Origin: Lithospermum erythrorhizon
Taxonomy: Eukaryota; Streptophyta; Magnoliopsida; Boraginales; Boraginaceae
Assembly (NCBI GenBank): GCA_019722365.1
Contig: JADFUC010001811.1
Coordinates: 124,001-188,000, forward strand
DNA: 64,000 bases
Direction of reading: 5' to 3'
Shown: piece by piece, positions 12,098 to 32,961 of the stretch
Layout: every line of letters starts with the position of its first letter
Position numbering within the stretch: position 1 is the stretch's first letter
Notes under the pieces: generated by a model
Seen by the model: only the letters and a program-made list of their open reading frames with translations
The model's database searches: none
What the model was told of the DNA's origin: nothing
Translations under genes and position numbers: made by a program

Positions 12098-12634
12098 AGG
12101 TTTATGATTTGCTGAAGTAGTCACATTTTGTAGTGTTGTATTAAAATTGTTGCACTCAACTCTTAAATCAATTCGAAAATAATGTTTTTGTTATCACAAG
12201 ATTAAGAATGCATACTCTATCCGACTCTTGTCCCTCTTAGGCGAGAGACTTGTCTTTAGAGCATGTTAACGTATTAAAATTGCTGCATTATTTTCTACTG
12301 TACTAAAAGAATGGTTTCGAATTTTTTGTTATCATTACATCACTCCATAGAATACAATAGTATTCACATTATTACATAATACAAGAAATCTGTAAGCCAC
12401 ATCAACATATGCAGACAACCTCAAACTCTATGACACAGTATCACATAAACAAATGTCAAAAAATCAAAGGCAAACATTATAAGACTATACTATGAATATT
12501 AACTCACAAACTATCATACTACTCAACATATAGAGTTCTTGACAGATAAAAACGATCAGCACACAAAATTTGTTATCTGACAGTAATGGAATTCATCCTG
12601 AATATTTCGGTTGTTTAATAACCCATACAGCTTG
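12098..12634. other. Convergent 3' flank, PSRP3 / IST1-like
   Basis: About 540 bp between two facing stop codons. No ORF or repeat. It probably contains both 3' untranslated regions. Confidence 0.5.
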
Positions 12635-14350
12635 CTATCCATGATTCGTCTTCCTGGACTTCACACCAGATGATGTTTTCCTGTTTCTGTTTGTATTATC
12701 TCCACTTTCATTTTCGGGTAACTCCTCATCGTGTACTGCCTTCGAGCTTAGAGCTTCGTTATTAATATAGCTCTCAAATAACAACATTCTGCCTCCATCA
12801 ATGGTATCAAAATCGATACTATCAAAAATAGCTTTTTTGACTTGCGCCCTAACAATCTTTTCTTCATCGCAAGGCTCTTCAATTTCCTTCAATTTTCCGT
12901 CTCCTGTATCTTCATTTGATGTTGATTGAGATCTCCTAACCAATGCTTCTTCCTCATCATGGTTCAGTTTCTCCAGGTTATCCTCAGAATTCAGGTCCCC
13001 GATGGCCCTTGACTCGTTTGCTTGAATACTTTGAGGACCTGATTTGATAATTTCCCGTGAATCTGAAATCTTGATAATGGGTTGTTCTGTACTGTTTCTA
13101 GGACTCCTTCGATCATCAGAATCGTACCAAGAGAGCTCCACAGCAGCTCTTGCTGCAGACGCTGCATGTGCAGCAGACTCAAAAGCTGCTTGTGCTGCAT
13201 GAGCAACATCCTTGTATTTTCCTTTCATTTTCACTACATCTGAAATTCTATCACGCATTCTTACACCTTCAGTATCATTACTAGGTTTGTCGAACAATGA
13301 TTTAGGAGATTCTGCCAGGGAAGTTGGTGATTTCTTCGTCTCTGGTTGATCCTCTTTTTTCTCATCAGCTTCTATTTTCTCAAGTTTCTATGTACGATGG
13401 GATTAAGTAATTAATCTCCTTCAGAATATCAATAATTTACTCACAAGTAAATAAAATATAATGCACATACCTCAGGATATACTGGAACATCTTCCTCAAT
13501 CTGCAAGACGATATCATTCTCCTTAGCGATTTCTCTTAGCACCTTCATTCTGCTCTCTATAGTATGCATCCTGGTTGATAGCTTTTGTATTACCTGCAGA
13601 ATCGTATCAATGTACAACGCCAATACATTATTACTTCGTATCATTATTCATTAAAAAGTTTTGAACTCTGTTTGCTTCTCTGGATCATATTCGATACAAC
13701 ATACCTTAGGACTGACACCACAATTATTGCGCAATTGAGCAGAACGATCCACAAACTCTTTGCCAAATCGTGATGCAAAGACAGCACGAAGATCTTGAAG
13801 TTCGGGGAACTCCCCACATCTTGTAGCTGTATATATCAAGCTTGATATCCCCTCCTTCAATTCTTCAGGACATTCTCTATATATACAATCAAATGTAAAT
13901 CCTTAAATAAATAACCATCTTACACAGCATAAACAATAGTCTAAGACGACAACAAAGAAACAAAATATAGCAAGAGCACCTACTTGGCATGTTCCAAGAG
14001 ACTAACTCTCTCCAACAACAGATAACAATAAGTATCAATCATACCAAAAACATCAAGCATGTTTTGCTCCTTCACAACTTGCTCTGCCTATCAAAAAAAA
14101 TAACACTATCATCATAAAGTATAAAGCAAGAACGAACAAAACGAACGTAGGAATATTAGCTTACTCGAAGGAGGGCTCGTTCATGGTGTCCTTGTTTAAG
14201 AATCTGTGTGACATCTGAAATGGCTAAAGAACATCTTGATTGATGCTGCTTCTTGAGCACACCTAATCTTTTAATGGCCAAGTTCACTAAGGATTTAAAC
14301 TTCTTCGTCTTGAACCCTCTTCCTAGTAGTGCATCAAGTTTCTTCCCCAT
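12635..14350 (-). CDS. IST1-like regulator of Vps4 / ESCRT-III pathway, 5 exons
   Basis: Exons on the minus strand are 14350-14165, 14087-13984, 13876-13705, 13593-13471 and 13387-12635, all GT-AG and in frame, giving 445 residues. Residues 1 to about 175 form the IST1 domain: a start of MGKKLDALLGRGFKTKKFKS, then AEQVVKEQNMLDVF, ERVSLLEHAKECPEELKEGISSL and FASRFGKEFVDRSAQLRNNC. Family proteins bind CHMP1 and LIP5/VPS4 and tune multivesicular-body sorting of ubiquitinated membrane proteins. The rest is low-complexity: an Ala-rich predicted helix (about 257-280) followed by acidic, Ser-rich sequence ending NRKTSSGVKSRKTNHG. Plant genomes hold many IST1-like paralogues, so the exact orthologue is not assigned. 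No C-terminal MIM-like motif could be identified with confidence. Confidence 0.93.
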
Positions 14351-15899
14351 TCTTTACTTTGCTACTTCCTCTTTATTTTTTCTTTGGTGACTTAGATGAA
14401 GAGAAGTTTTGAAGCAATGTGTTTCAAAATGTTGTCCAGTTTATAGTATTCTTATGCATAAGAAATAAGGGGTATGTGCATTTTGTGTCAAATTAATAAT
14501 CCATTAATTGAAATTATGCGTGTGGGGATCACTTGTACAAAGTCTAGATGCTTATAGCGAAATAGTTTGACAATGGTGGAGAGATTATATTGTTGATGCA
14601 TTTGCATGATAAATACATGCATCCTTAATGTTTCCAAGGAAATAGGATGAAAGATCTCATTTTATTCTACCTATGTTTCTATTTACATGTCTTATTATTG
14701 TCTTTCAAAGACATGTTTTGTATTTATTCATTAGCTATCATAATGCTCTCTCCATCTCATATCCTTAAATCATTTTTACTATTCACAGAATATTACACAT
14801 ATTTAAATTAATAGTTGAAATATATTACATATTGTGTTACATTGTAAAAATTAGCATCCATGAATAGTTGTATTAAATAGGATGTTTATATTGCAAAAAC
14901 GAGTACTCCCTCCATCTTTATTTCTAAGGATCATTTACTTTTGTACAAAATTTAATAAAAATTTAAATGCATCTCATAAATTTAATTTTTCCTCCATTTT
15001 TCTTACCTAATTTGATAAAATAAAACCTTGAAAAGAAAATTCTATTTTAGAAAAAAAGGTTTTTAAAAATATGAATGGAAGGAATATCATTCAGTATGAG
15101 ACTCGGACTAATAATGTTCAAATATTGACTTATTTAAAAATAAAGTATACATAGGATTAGATTGATTTGAGGTCAACATCTAATATTTTTAATTAATTGG
15201 TCCAGACACCAGCCTATCATAGAATTGAGGACAAATACGTCACTAATCCCTCAAATTTGGTTATTATTGCAGAATGTAGACTATACATGCATAATATTCC
15301 CCAGGTCATTCTTCGACCAAACCAATTGTTCTCTTGACAATTCTAATTTCTATCCATAATGAGTAAGTCTTCATGAAATGGACACCATAACCACATACAA
15401 CAACGATGGGGCAATCAACTGTTTTATTGATAATTCCTTTAAACTACCTATCAATGATTTGAAAATGGCACGTTCGTATAGCTCTTTCGTGATAATTTTC
15501 GCCACAAAAACAGTCGCCAAAATGAGGAGCAATTGAAGAAGCCATAAGTACTCAATTCACGCCCTAAGCTTCAATTTTCCAGGGAGGAAAAGTTCAGTCG
15601 CTCCTGATAAATATCAAATAACTAAACAGACAACTCGATTTTTGCCTCATTCGCAATTTATCCACACGAGCTTAATGTTGGATAGGTGAGCGTAAGAATG
15701 AAAGTATTTTCGACATGTTTTGACTGAGGAATTATCAACTACTACCTACAATGTGGGATATTGCCTACAAGTACAAACATTATAACTATGTTCCAAACTA
15801 CATCGCCCTCAAACCTCCGAATGGAAATCAAGGGTTGTATGAAATTCTAGGAGGAACGAGAATGCTATTTGGAAAAACAAAATTACAACAGAATTCAAA
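14351..15899. other. Intergenic between IST1-like gene and kinase 3' region
   Basis: Promoter side of the IST1-like gene, AT-rich. A CTCCCTCCATCTTTATTT sequence at about 14907 and a matching inverse near 15065-15085 suggest a decayed Stowaway-type MITE of about 170 bp. No coding region was recognised. Confidence 0.4.
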
Positions 15900-18403
15900 T
15901 CTCAACATGTAATAATAATTGTCATTGGATACAAAGCATATATATTGCCAACAATATTGTAGATCTCCCCAACCATATAAGAAACCAAGTACAGTGTGAA
16001 TATTCTTAAAAATAAATTATGTAGTAATATAATCCTAACTACATCTAGTGATCAGATCCACCACCAGACAGCCATTGAAAACAACCAAACTCACTACTGC
16101 AGTTTTTTGTTAGGATATCTAGAATTTTTCGAAAACAGGCCAGAGAACGCGCATCACCCCAGAGACTCATAGGACATTATGTTCTCTGCCACTTATATAT
16201 ACCAATTCAACCACAATAGAGGTCAGACCCGTACCATCCCCTAGCCACTATTAACTCCCATCGAAACAAAATGCTAAACAAGTTCCACATTACCATGCAA
16301 ATGCCCCTCAGTACTTGAAATCTAAACTAACCCAACAACTCTGCCAACCAAATTCATGACTATGGTGTAGCCAACTTCTTCATCAATTATACAATTTTCC
16401 GTATCATTAACTTTGATAAGAACCAAACTGAAGAGAAAAAGTGTAAAGTCATCCTCCCTAGCAAAGACCACAAGCCTTTCACAATAAAACAAAGGCCACA
16501 AAAGAAACCTTCATTTCCATTATTCTCTTTTTCTCCCTCTTTAATGTCATTTTCAAATGGATGAAGAGAAGTACAGTGAAGCTACCACAGAATGGATACC
16601 AGTAGATGAGATATCAGAAACTTGAGACTAAACAGATTTCAAGCTATAAGAAATCAAACATCATGTATCGTGGCATGTGATAGCAAATGCTATCTACAAA
16701 AAGTGGGGCAACAACTTCACATTAATTTACATGAAAAGCAAATCAATTAAAACTACAACGATGGGGTGATTTTATTTGTTCGTCGCAAATGAATTGCAGA
16801 CACTGAACCACATATAAAAATAACCCTTCTATTAGTAAGTAAATTGGGAATACTACCACCATACTCAGTGGTCAAGATCAAAATCATTTCATTTCTTTTT
16901 TGGCTATGTTGTATCGTTAATTCTTCCACTGAAGAATGCGACTTCTTCAACTATCCTTTGATCTAACGAATAAACACAACAGTCCGATTGAAAGACTAAC
17001 TAATAAATTAAAAGGTATACTTACCGAAATACTAGAATCATGAGCACTGCACCCAAAAAAAATTTTAAAAAGATCATGTTAAATCCACACATGACTTGGC
17101 GCTACAAAAAACTCAGCCAAATATAAATAGAACAAGTAGAAAGGAAGATTGAGTCACTCACCCTGTCTAATTTCAATGAGAAGCCGCCTCCAGAACATCT
17201 CCATTTCATACAATCCTCCGGATGATCATGGATCAAATGTAATACAACCTCATTAGAATATGCATCTATTAAAAGAATAAATTAAAGCAACAAAGAAGTC
17301 CAGATAATATGTTGCACAGACACATGTATCTAAGGCCATCAAAACATAAGTTCTTGGTTCTAAAAAGGGGAAAGAGCAAATTAGATTTCCTGTAGAAACA
17401 AGAACCCACATACTGTAGGAAGTAATTGATAATTCTCAAATACACCATAATTGACCAAAATACTGGGAGCACACTAAAATCTGGTCAGTACTAACTCTAA
17501 AGAAAGTCACTGAGTCACTGCAGAATGCATCTATACCTATCTCCATACGAACTCAAAAGTCACTGCATAATGCACCTATATCCATCTCCATACAAAAAGT
17601 ATAGCCATCTATTTAGGACTGAGGTATATAAGTATTTAATAGTTTCAAAACAATTATGGTAATAAATAAAAAGACACAATTAAGTTAAAAATACACTCCT
17701 AGAGACAACCATGATACCTTCTCCAAAGTGCCTTTAGAGCACCTAAAGCACTGAATGGTTGCCTCATAGCACAGGTACTTATCCTGAATCAAAAAGTTAA
17801 TTAGACTCACAAGGCCTTTATTGATTAGAAGTGAAATGGAAAGGAAACAAAGTAAGCAGCAATAGAACATCAAGGAAATGAATCAACCATTCAGAATCAT
17901 GACTAGTAACACATCACTGAACCAAGACAAAGAAAATAAGAGGAAATATGAAATCAGAAAGAGACCAGGTCTACAAGAACCTTGAATCTTCATAATGAGT
18001 TATGGCAATATTTACAGATATTTAAGGGACTGAAATTCTTTAATTACCACTGTAGTTGCAGGAGATAAGCATTAAGTACAGTTATAAAAAATATGAAGTT
18101 CTATTGAAAAGCTTTTATAAAGGTCACTATCAAGAATAAGTACAAATGAGAAATGCCATAGGCAAGTCATCTTACAATAAACAGAAAACATTCCACTGAA
18201 GGAACCGCAAGTATGAGGTCTCCCCCCAACTAAACGTCATTTGCAGTTGACCTCGACCATGGGAAACACCATTCCATACTCATAGGCCATCACAGCAAAG
18301 ATAGAGAAATACCAATGATTAGAGATCCGGACAAAGTTAGATGACATTATAATACAAATAACAAGCTCTACAGCATTTCTGAAGTGAAAAACATCATCAC
18401 TGA
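15900..18403 (-). other. Probable spliced 3' untranslated region of the Prp4-type kinase gene
   Basis: After the kinase stop at 18404 the minus strand shows a series of exon-like segments with splice signals: 18403-18176 (then gtaaga), 17783-17718 (attcag ... AAG/gtatca), 17265-17162 (taatag ... AGG/gtgagt), a 22-nt segment 17046-17025 (tgcag ... TCG/gtaagt), and a terminal piece starting near 16950 and running to about 15.9-16.5 kb. None continues the kinase frame. Boundaries are inferred from GT/AG context only. An independent non-coding transcript is an alternative. Confidence 0.4.
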
Positions 18404-25445
<7,042 letters not shown>

Positions 25446-25585
25446 TGAATTCAATTCAAAAATATCAAATTGGGGGAAAATTATAATTATAGAATCGGAA
25501 TAATTTATGATTGAATTAAAGCAATAATCTCAGATTATGAAAAAAACAACCCAATTGTAGAATCGGATAAAATTATTATTAGGGT

Positions 25586-27281
25586 GGATTCAATAATCAG
25601 GGGTGGGGAAAAATAGGCTATTAAGGTTATGAGATTAAATTGGAGAAATGAGAGTGGTGGATGAGGGACATATTATAAGGTAGGGTTTATTTAGTTCAGT
25701 AAACATGGCCGAAAATCACATCTCGATAAGTCCCCATTAAAAGTTCCAATTTTGTGTTTGCGTTTAGATGCCAAAGGGGTTCCATTAGTTTAGTTAATAG
25801 CTGATTCTTGATTTTTTAAATTATGTTTGTTTGATAGATTCTTTTTTTTTCAAAATATAGTGTTATTTATTTATTGAACTTGAAAAGATCGATTAACTTT
25901 TCGAAGGATTTAGGTCTACTTATTAATTTTGAATCGTTTTTTAGTTTTCAACTTCGGCTTATGTGAATTTTAGTGGTGACATGAATTCGGTGCATCAGCT
26001 AAGCGACGAAGAGGATGATAATGCGACAGATGAAGACCAAAGTCATTTATTGTGAGTTTTATATCCTCGACTAAGTTGGCATGCTTTAGCGATTACCGGG
26101 CTACAAATATGTTCACTTAATTCCGGGACTAACTACAATGTATAAGAAATATAAGTATTATTTTCAACAATTAAAGATGAAAGAAGACGATCAGCGTCAA
26201 TCATAACTTTAAACCAACTATATTTGGGATAAACGTGACATAGGTTAAAGGTTGTATTTGTTTACAAGAGGTGTTTTATTCGGATACTCCTGATTATTAT
26301 CCTTAAACAATAATTTTTGAGAAGGAATTTAATTGTAACTATTGACTCGCCCGTAGAAACTCACAGGTTTCGTTAAGGTTTGTTTGGTAATGGATTTAGT
26401 TTAATGATAAAAATTACAAATATAATAAATGCCCATGATAAAAGCTGATAGTATAGATTGAATTGGATTCAATAATCAGAAATTGGGGGAAAATAATTTA
26501 TTAGGGTTTGTGAGATTATAGAATTGGAGAAATGAGAGTGGTGGATGAGGGACATATAAGGTGGGTTTTTGTTTAGGCCCGTAAAAAAATCAAAAAGCGT
26601 GATTCATCTCGATAAGTTCGTTAAAAGTTGATTAAGTGGTTCGACTTTGATCGCCCAAAAGAAGGGTTAGTTCAGTTCACACAATTGTTTGTTTTAGCAA
26701 AATGTAGTGTTATTTTCTGGGAGGCAGAAAAGGTCGGGAGATTCTAAACTTGAAGGATTTGGTCTCTATTGAGGTTTTAAAGATCATTTTTAGATTTTAA
26801 GCTGGCTTGTCATGAATTTTAATTAATTGTGACATGTAATTTGGTCAAATGTGAGGTGGCAGCAAAGAGGATGATATAACAGTAATGAGATGAAGAAGGC
26901 GAAAGTGTTTATTGTGAGTTTATATCCTCAACTAGTTAATCATGCTTGAAACAATTACGAGACTTGAATATGTTAAGCAATTACAGGACTAACTTCTGAT
27001 GTATAAGAAATATAAGTATTATTTTCCAGCCATTAAAGATGAATAGAAGGCGATCGATTGTCAATCATAGCTTTGGCAAATATAACTCTGGGATAAGCGT
27101 GACATAGGTTAAAGGTTGCTATTGTTTACAAGGGGTGTTTATTGAGATAGTCACTGCAGGTAGTGTCATCAAACAACGATTTTGAAGAAAATTGTAACTA
27201 TTCAAGCCCGACCATGCAGAAAAGTTCGTTAAGTTTTTGTTTAATGGTTTAGGTAATGATAAAAATTATAAATTATGCCAT
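25586..27281. repeat. Direct duplication of about 0.85 kb upstream of the kinase gene
   Basis: Unit 1 (25586-26436) and unit 2 (26465-27281) share, in the same order, GGATTCAATAATCAG, GGAGAAATGAGAGTGGTGG, AGAGGATGATA, TTATTGTGAGTTT, GTATAAGAAATATAAGTATT, AGCGTGACATAGGTTAAAGG and AATGATAAAAATTA. The offset is about 860-880 bp, with many scattered substitutions and small indels. No ORF is present. Unit 1 starts about 140 bp upstream of the kinase ATG. Confidence 0.85.
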
Positions 27282-30200
27282 CTTAGATATATTTTTCTTT
27301 TTCATATAGATTGCATTTTAGTGTCACGGTACCAACTTTCCCCAAAAACTCCATTAATATCAATTATATAAGTTTATTTTTCAAATTTTAGGTAATGCAT
27401 GCCGTTGTTGACAAATTTTAGTGCAGCGATTTAAATTAAGTCACGTAAATAATTTTGGGACATTTTTTTTTGAATTGTTCAGTTGTACCATCTTAGAATA
27501 ATATATTTTATATTGAAGTTGGATACATATGAAGATTAATAAATATTAATAAAATAGTATCGTTAATGAGTGCTTGTCGTTAGAGATAACAAAGTAAAAA
27601 TAGCCCACAATTGATGTATCATACGATAAAGGGATTTCAACTACAAAATTTTCCTACCTTCTAAGTAAACATAAAATGAATAAAAGAATCTCCAAGTCAA
27701 TCTTTTCTGAATTAAGTTTAAAGTTAAAGCTTCAGTACAAATAAAGCTTCTGCCAAGGCTTACTCTTTGTGCTCAAAATTACATCGGTAATATATACTCC
27801 ATTCTGATAAAAGAGCATAGTACGTTTGAAGGCGTATACAAAAAGATGAATTGAAGAGCGCCACACTAATTTCTGATCTGATGATATTTCTTTATGGCTT
27901 AGCGGGGAAGAGACTACTAAATATAAAGCCGATCAAGTGTACAAGGGAATTGAAGCTAGTTTTTATAAAATACCAGTCTGGCGTATACGTAATTAGGAGA
28001 TCGAAATTAAGTATCCTAAATTCGATCTTCCTTCGAGGACAAGAATATACGTAGTCCCGTCAGCAAAATGTATCTACGGATAAATGAAAAATATATAGAT
28101 TCTTATATATATCATCACATTATGTCGATAGTAATACATTGATACATAAATCTACTCATGTATAACTTTTGCTTTCATGATGTACAAAGGAACCATGTGG
28201 ACCAACGTATAAGTAACCTGAAAATCTCTAGAAACCATAGTATTGAGCCAAGTATGTTCATTAGGGAATAGGGTAGATAATAATCGTGCCTTCTCTGATA
28301 AGAATGTCCTAATGCAAAGAACCTCAGAAATGCAGTAATTGCATAGATAAGTTGGTTAATTAGGTTATTCATGTAAATTATTGAATAATATTTTTGAATG
28401 AAAAAAAAAATGAATACTTGAGGGAAAGGCTCAGGGAATTAGACTGATGGTCATTTAGGCCAAAATAGTGGATGAGGGTAGTAGCCCTCCTAATAATCCA
28501 TCTCAGTACCATCAGTATTTTTACTTTTTTCTAAGAATGTGGACAAGTAGTTGTCTTGTAGTCTATGGGGTCCAGCTTTATAAAGGCGTCATATGTAACT
28601 ATATTCACTTGTGTTGGCCATTGCAATTAACATTTGATATGTAGACATAATCGAGTTTAGTGCTTAATATGTCGTACCGTAGTTGGAGAATTAACATGTC
28701 AGTAGCTACGGAAAACTTAAAGGGACAAATTTAGTGTTGTGCAAATTCCTGTCTTAGGTGCACACGATAGACCACAACCGAAGTGTGGTCAATTACATAG
28801 AATCTCTTATTGAGGCATCACGTATTGGCTATCTTTTAAAACTATTAAAAAGGATAAATCTCGATTGGATTTTACCAAAGTTGCGGCTCATGAGCCAATT
28901 TTCTGATCGCTCCGAGGTGATAGGGTTGCATCAAGCGATGAAAGAATATTTTAAAATAGCGTCGGAAAGTAGGCACACACTTTAGATGTTTCCTAAGAAT
29001 AGTGATTCACTCCATGGTCAATTTGTAAAGAAGTAGCCTTTTCACCTAGAGATGTTTAAAAATTTGAAACAATGTCATTTAGCCCAATGATATCTAACCA
29101 AACATGTGTCTAAAGTAACAAGTTACCTGCACTTAAAGACTAAATAATCATAGTGTTCCACAAAACAACATCCAACATTTCATCAAACACGCCCCAACCG
29201 TACTCCGTCCGTACGGCGCATAAAACCTAATCAAACCTTATTGAACTTAAACATCCGCAACCTGACCAGCCCAAAACCTCGCTCAAATGGCATTTCTTTA
29301 GGAGATTCCACCTCGCCGAAAGCAAATTTGAGTAAAATGAAAATAAATAAAATTGAAAAAAAGATGAAAACTTTAATAACTATCCAGAAACCCGAATTAA
29401 AGCAAATCGAACAACGTCCGAGCGAAAATGGATTAAAATAGAGCATAAATGGTAATTCTTAAAACTTCACGGTTTGTTTGTTTAAATGATTTTAAAACCC
29501 ATCATACTTTAAGAAAATTTGATTAAAACATTAAACAAAAACATATTTCAAATCTATAAATAAATATTAAGTTGTAAAAAGAAATTCAAAATTGAACAAA
29601 TTTTTGAACTAAAAACCAAAGCGAAATCCATTTAAAAGGGAACTGAAGCTCAGGATATGCTTGATAAGTATATATGAGGGGAAGAGATTAATGCATCGAG
29701 TATGCCCATTGAATCTGAGGATGAAATTAAATGCGTCGCATTTGGAGTATGATTGTTTTGGACCGATGAAGGGATAAGAGTAAAGAGAAGTTGCAAGAGA
29801 GAATAAATCAACGATGGTCACTTGCCGATATCATCGATTAAGCGAAAAGGAAAAAAGTTGGTGATGGGCCAGACTCTGAGAGGAAAAGAAAGTTACTGCG
29901 ATGTAAGAAGTTCTTTAGATGAGATTGAATGAAAGAAATACAGTTAATATGTTACCCCAAGATTATAATATTTTATCCATCAGCTCTAAAATGTGTAAAA
30001 AATATTTTCCACCAGCATAACTTTGGACAACGCGTGTTTTCGATGCGTTTGATCTTTATATATAAAAATTGATATTAAGATTAAGAATATGTTACCTATT
30101 AGTTTCTATTCCGATTAAATGAAGCATGTGTCTTTAGAAAACGACAAGTATCTGCACTCAGCGTAGAGTGATCGCTTCCATTCACGATTATTCAACTTTC

Positions 30201-31659
30201 TTAAAATGAAATTACAAGTGGTGTAAGGGAAATTCAAGATGATTTATAATGACGTAACATTAGAGTTTTATTCCTCGTATATCATACTCTCTTTTTATAT
30301 TCAAGATGATTTTATAATCGAAGAAAAACGTAACATTGTGGATTATATTCCTCGTATATCATACTCTCTTCATCCCTAAAATGTTAGATAGTCAAGTTTG
30401 ACTATTCTCATTTTTCAAAAACTTGTCAACTTTGTCCAATGTTCCTCGGAAAGTTGGATGTTATTTACCTCAATTATTAGATTAAAGTGTTAGGCTGAAT
30501 AATTAGATATAGCCTCAGTTAACACTGATTGATCGGCTGATTATACATTCAAAATTATAAGTTCGATATATATTAATTGTTAGACAGTAAGTATTTAGGA
30601 TTATCGGTATACGTTAGGGGTTATGATGATTTATTAGGGTCCTTTCATAATCTATATATTAGGGCATTAATTCGGTATATATTATGCAATATATTCTTGT
30701 GTTGATCCGTCACAGAGGTCCTGTATGACATTAAACCGAACTAATAATAATATGTATTATAAACACTGGTTTAAGTTAAGCGTAAAATAAATACCGAGAT
30801 TTAAAATGGGTAGAGAATATTGGGCGATTTTCAATTGATGAAATCCTTGCCGTTCGTATATTGATCATGTAGCCATAGCGTCTTATTTTAGGGATGGTGG
30901 AAGATTAGGCTCTCTCTATTCTAGTCCAATTAAAACATGTTTAAAGGAGGTGGTTGAGTTTCTTGCTTCTGTGAAAAGCCTAAAAAGTAGGACATTTGAT
31001 GCTTATATAAAGGCCACTTTTTGGAGAAGAAAATTGTTCATTTCATTCTTGACTTTTTGAAGTTAAAAAATCTTTCCTCTCCCTTTATAGTTCCATAGAC
31101 CATCATCTCTTAGGAAGAAATAGTTTTTATTTTATTTATTATTTACGTTTTGACTTTTAATGGATTCTAGTAAAGCCTTATTTGAGGAGTTCGGTTAATT
31201 TATTTGGTGTGGAGCTTTATTGGAATCATTTTTGGGTATATGAAATTTCCGTTAAGTTTTAACTGTTAATCGAAATGGTAAGGAAAGAAGAATCTGGCAA
31301 CATAATTCGTATTTATTGTTTTTGTATAATACATGTATCTAAAATTCGTGTCCAGATTAGTTTAGAACTAATTAGATTTGAATATAAAACATACGTAATA
31401 TCTAAAATTAAGTATCTAGATTAGTTTAGAACTAATTAGATTCGAATATAAAACACCAACATAATGATGGCATCATACTGGATTATTGGTGAAATATTAT
31501 ATTCTCCTAGTAATGCTACACTATTGGAGATATTACTTTACCATTATTTTCTTTCATGCATACATTCATAGAAAGATAATTAAGCTTTTACAAAAGAACA
31601 ATATATACATTATACATGATATAAAAAGGAAAATGAATAATTAGCTAGCTATAATTACC
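27282..31659. other. Gene-poor AT-rich stretch with small tandem duplications
   Basis: No convincing gene. Two short tandem duplications occur: about 77 bp (TTCCTCGTATATCATACTCTCT at 30271 and 30348) and about 64 bp (GATTAGTTTAGAACTAATTAGATT at 31355 and 31419). A 75-codon frame at 28758-28985 and a 70-codon frame on the minus strand at 29609-29821 lack family resemblance or splice context. Confidence 0.4.
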
Positions 31660-32961
31660 TTAGTTGTTTCTAAAGTTAGTACTCGTATTTCGATTAGAGA
31701 AGAAAAGCCTCATGATGAAGGCTAATTTGGTTGATGATGATGACCTCTTATTATATAATGAACTCATTTTGTTTGATGATGCATAATTATATCTTGAGTT
31801 TGTACATGTAAGTGTCACCTCTTTCTCACGTACACTCACCACCACAGATTGCATATCCCCTGAAAAAAGAGGGAAACAATAATTGGAATTGTATGCATAT
31901 TAATTCCTTTAGAGAGTGCCCTACATGTTCTATCTAGACATAATAAACAATATTTGACCACATGTAACTCTTTTATTCTTTATTTAATTTCATCAAGTAT
32001 AAAATGAAGATAATTGGATTTAACTTATTGTTTAAAAACAGGTAAGTTAGTGATTTGTTTATAATGTAATTAATAGGTATTCGTATTTGTAATCTTATTT
32101 TAAAAATTAAAGAACGTTGATTAATTTGAATCGAAATGATTACTTTTCATGTACAATGCAACTAGCTATGAGAATGATGATATGTGATGTGAGTTCCAAT
32201 GGGACAATTTGATTAAGCAACCCACTGCATCCATGCTATCCTTGTAGATAATAGGACACTTTAAGTCCCTTTCTCCATTCAGAATCCAAGGAACCTCCTC
32301 CAATAGTGGGGAAAAAGAACATACCATCCTCAATTGTACAGTTGTACTCTTAACTTTTAGGAAAATAATTGATTGCCATTCACATTAGATTTTCTTTAAA
32401 TCAATCAACCATTGTGTCTAAAGATAATGATCCAATTTGGCTTATGATGAGCAAAGTAATGATAGTATTTTTTTTTAAGAACATCGATATAACGTTGAAG
32501 TCCTATCATTTTTTTTAATCTTTATATCATGCATGATATAAGAATATTAACCGTCGTTCTTTAAAAAAATTGACCAAATACCAACATTATGGTTCTATTC
32601 TCTAACAATTGGATTGAGTAATTTGCATAGAGATTAAAAGAAGACTAACCATTCATCTTAGACATAACTTCAGCTACCCTTTCTTGGCATTTTGAGCATC
32701 TAAAATCAGCAAGAAAAACAACTTCATGCACCTCAGGGAAATTATCATCCAAATTGAAACATAAAACCATTCTCAAGCTGCAGATACATTGAATAATCAA
32801 GAAGGAGCCTGGGAAGGGAGTGGAAGAAGGAGAAGGGAACAAACCTCAGGCATGGACAAGGATTCCATGGAAGCTAAAGTTGTCGATTTTCGAAACTCTC
32901 CAATGTTTGGTTTCTTTGTCTTGGTTTCAATAACTTCATTCTGGCTATGAAACTCTACCAT
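31660..32961 (-). CDS. Small heavy-metal-associated (HMA) domain protein, 3 exons
   Basis: Exons on the minus strand: 32961-32845, 32731-32650 and 31859-31660, in frame, giving 132 residues. After a polar N-terminus (MVEFHSQNEVIETKTKKP), residues about 40-85 form a compact HMA fold: EVVFLADFRCSKCQERVAEVMSKMNG, then SVVVSVREKEVTLTC. The CSKC pair is the metal-binding CxxC. Exon 2 must start at GTGCATGAAG (acceptor ccctgag/GTG) for frame and homology; the nearer tgcag upstream would break the frame. The Ser/Asn-rich, basic tail lacks a clear CaaX box, unlike isoprenylated HIPP proteins. Relatives bind Cu or Zn or act as protein adaptors; the specific role is unknown. Confidence 0.85.

Noticed and set aside
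28758..28985. 75-codon plus-strand frame
   Set aside because: Ordinary length for chance in AT-rich DNA; no recognised domain or splice partners.
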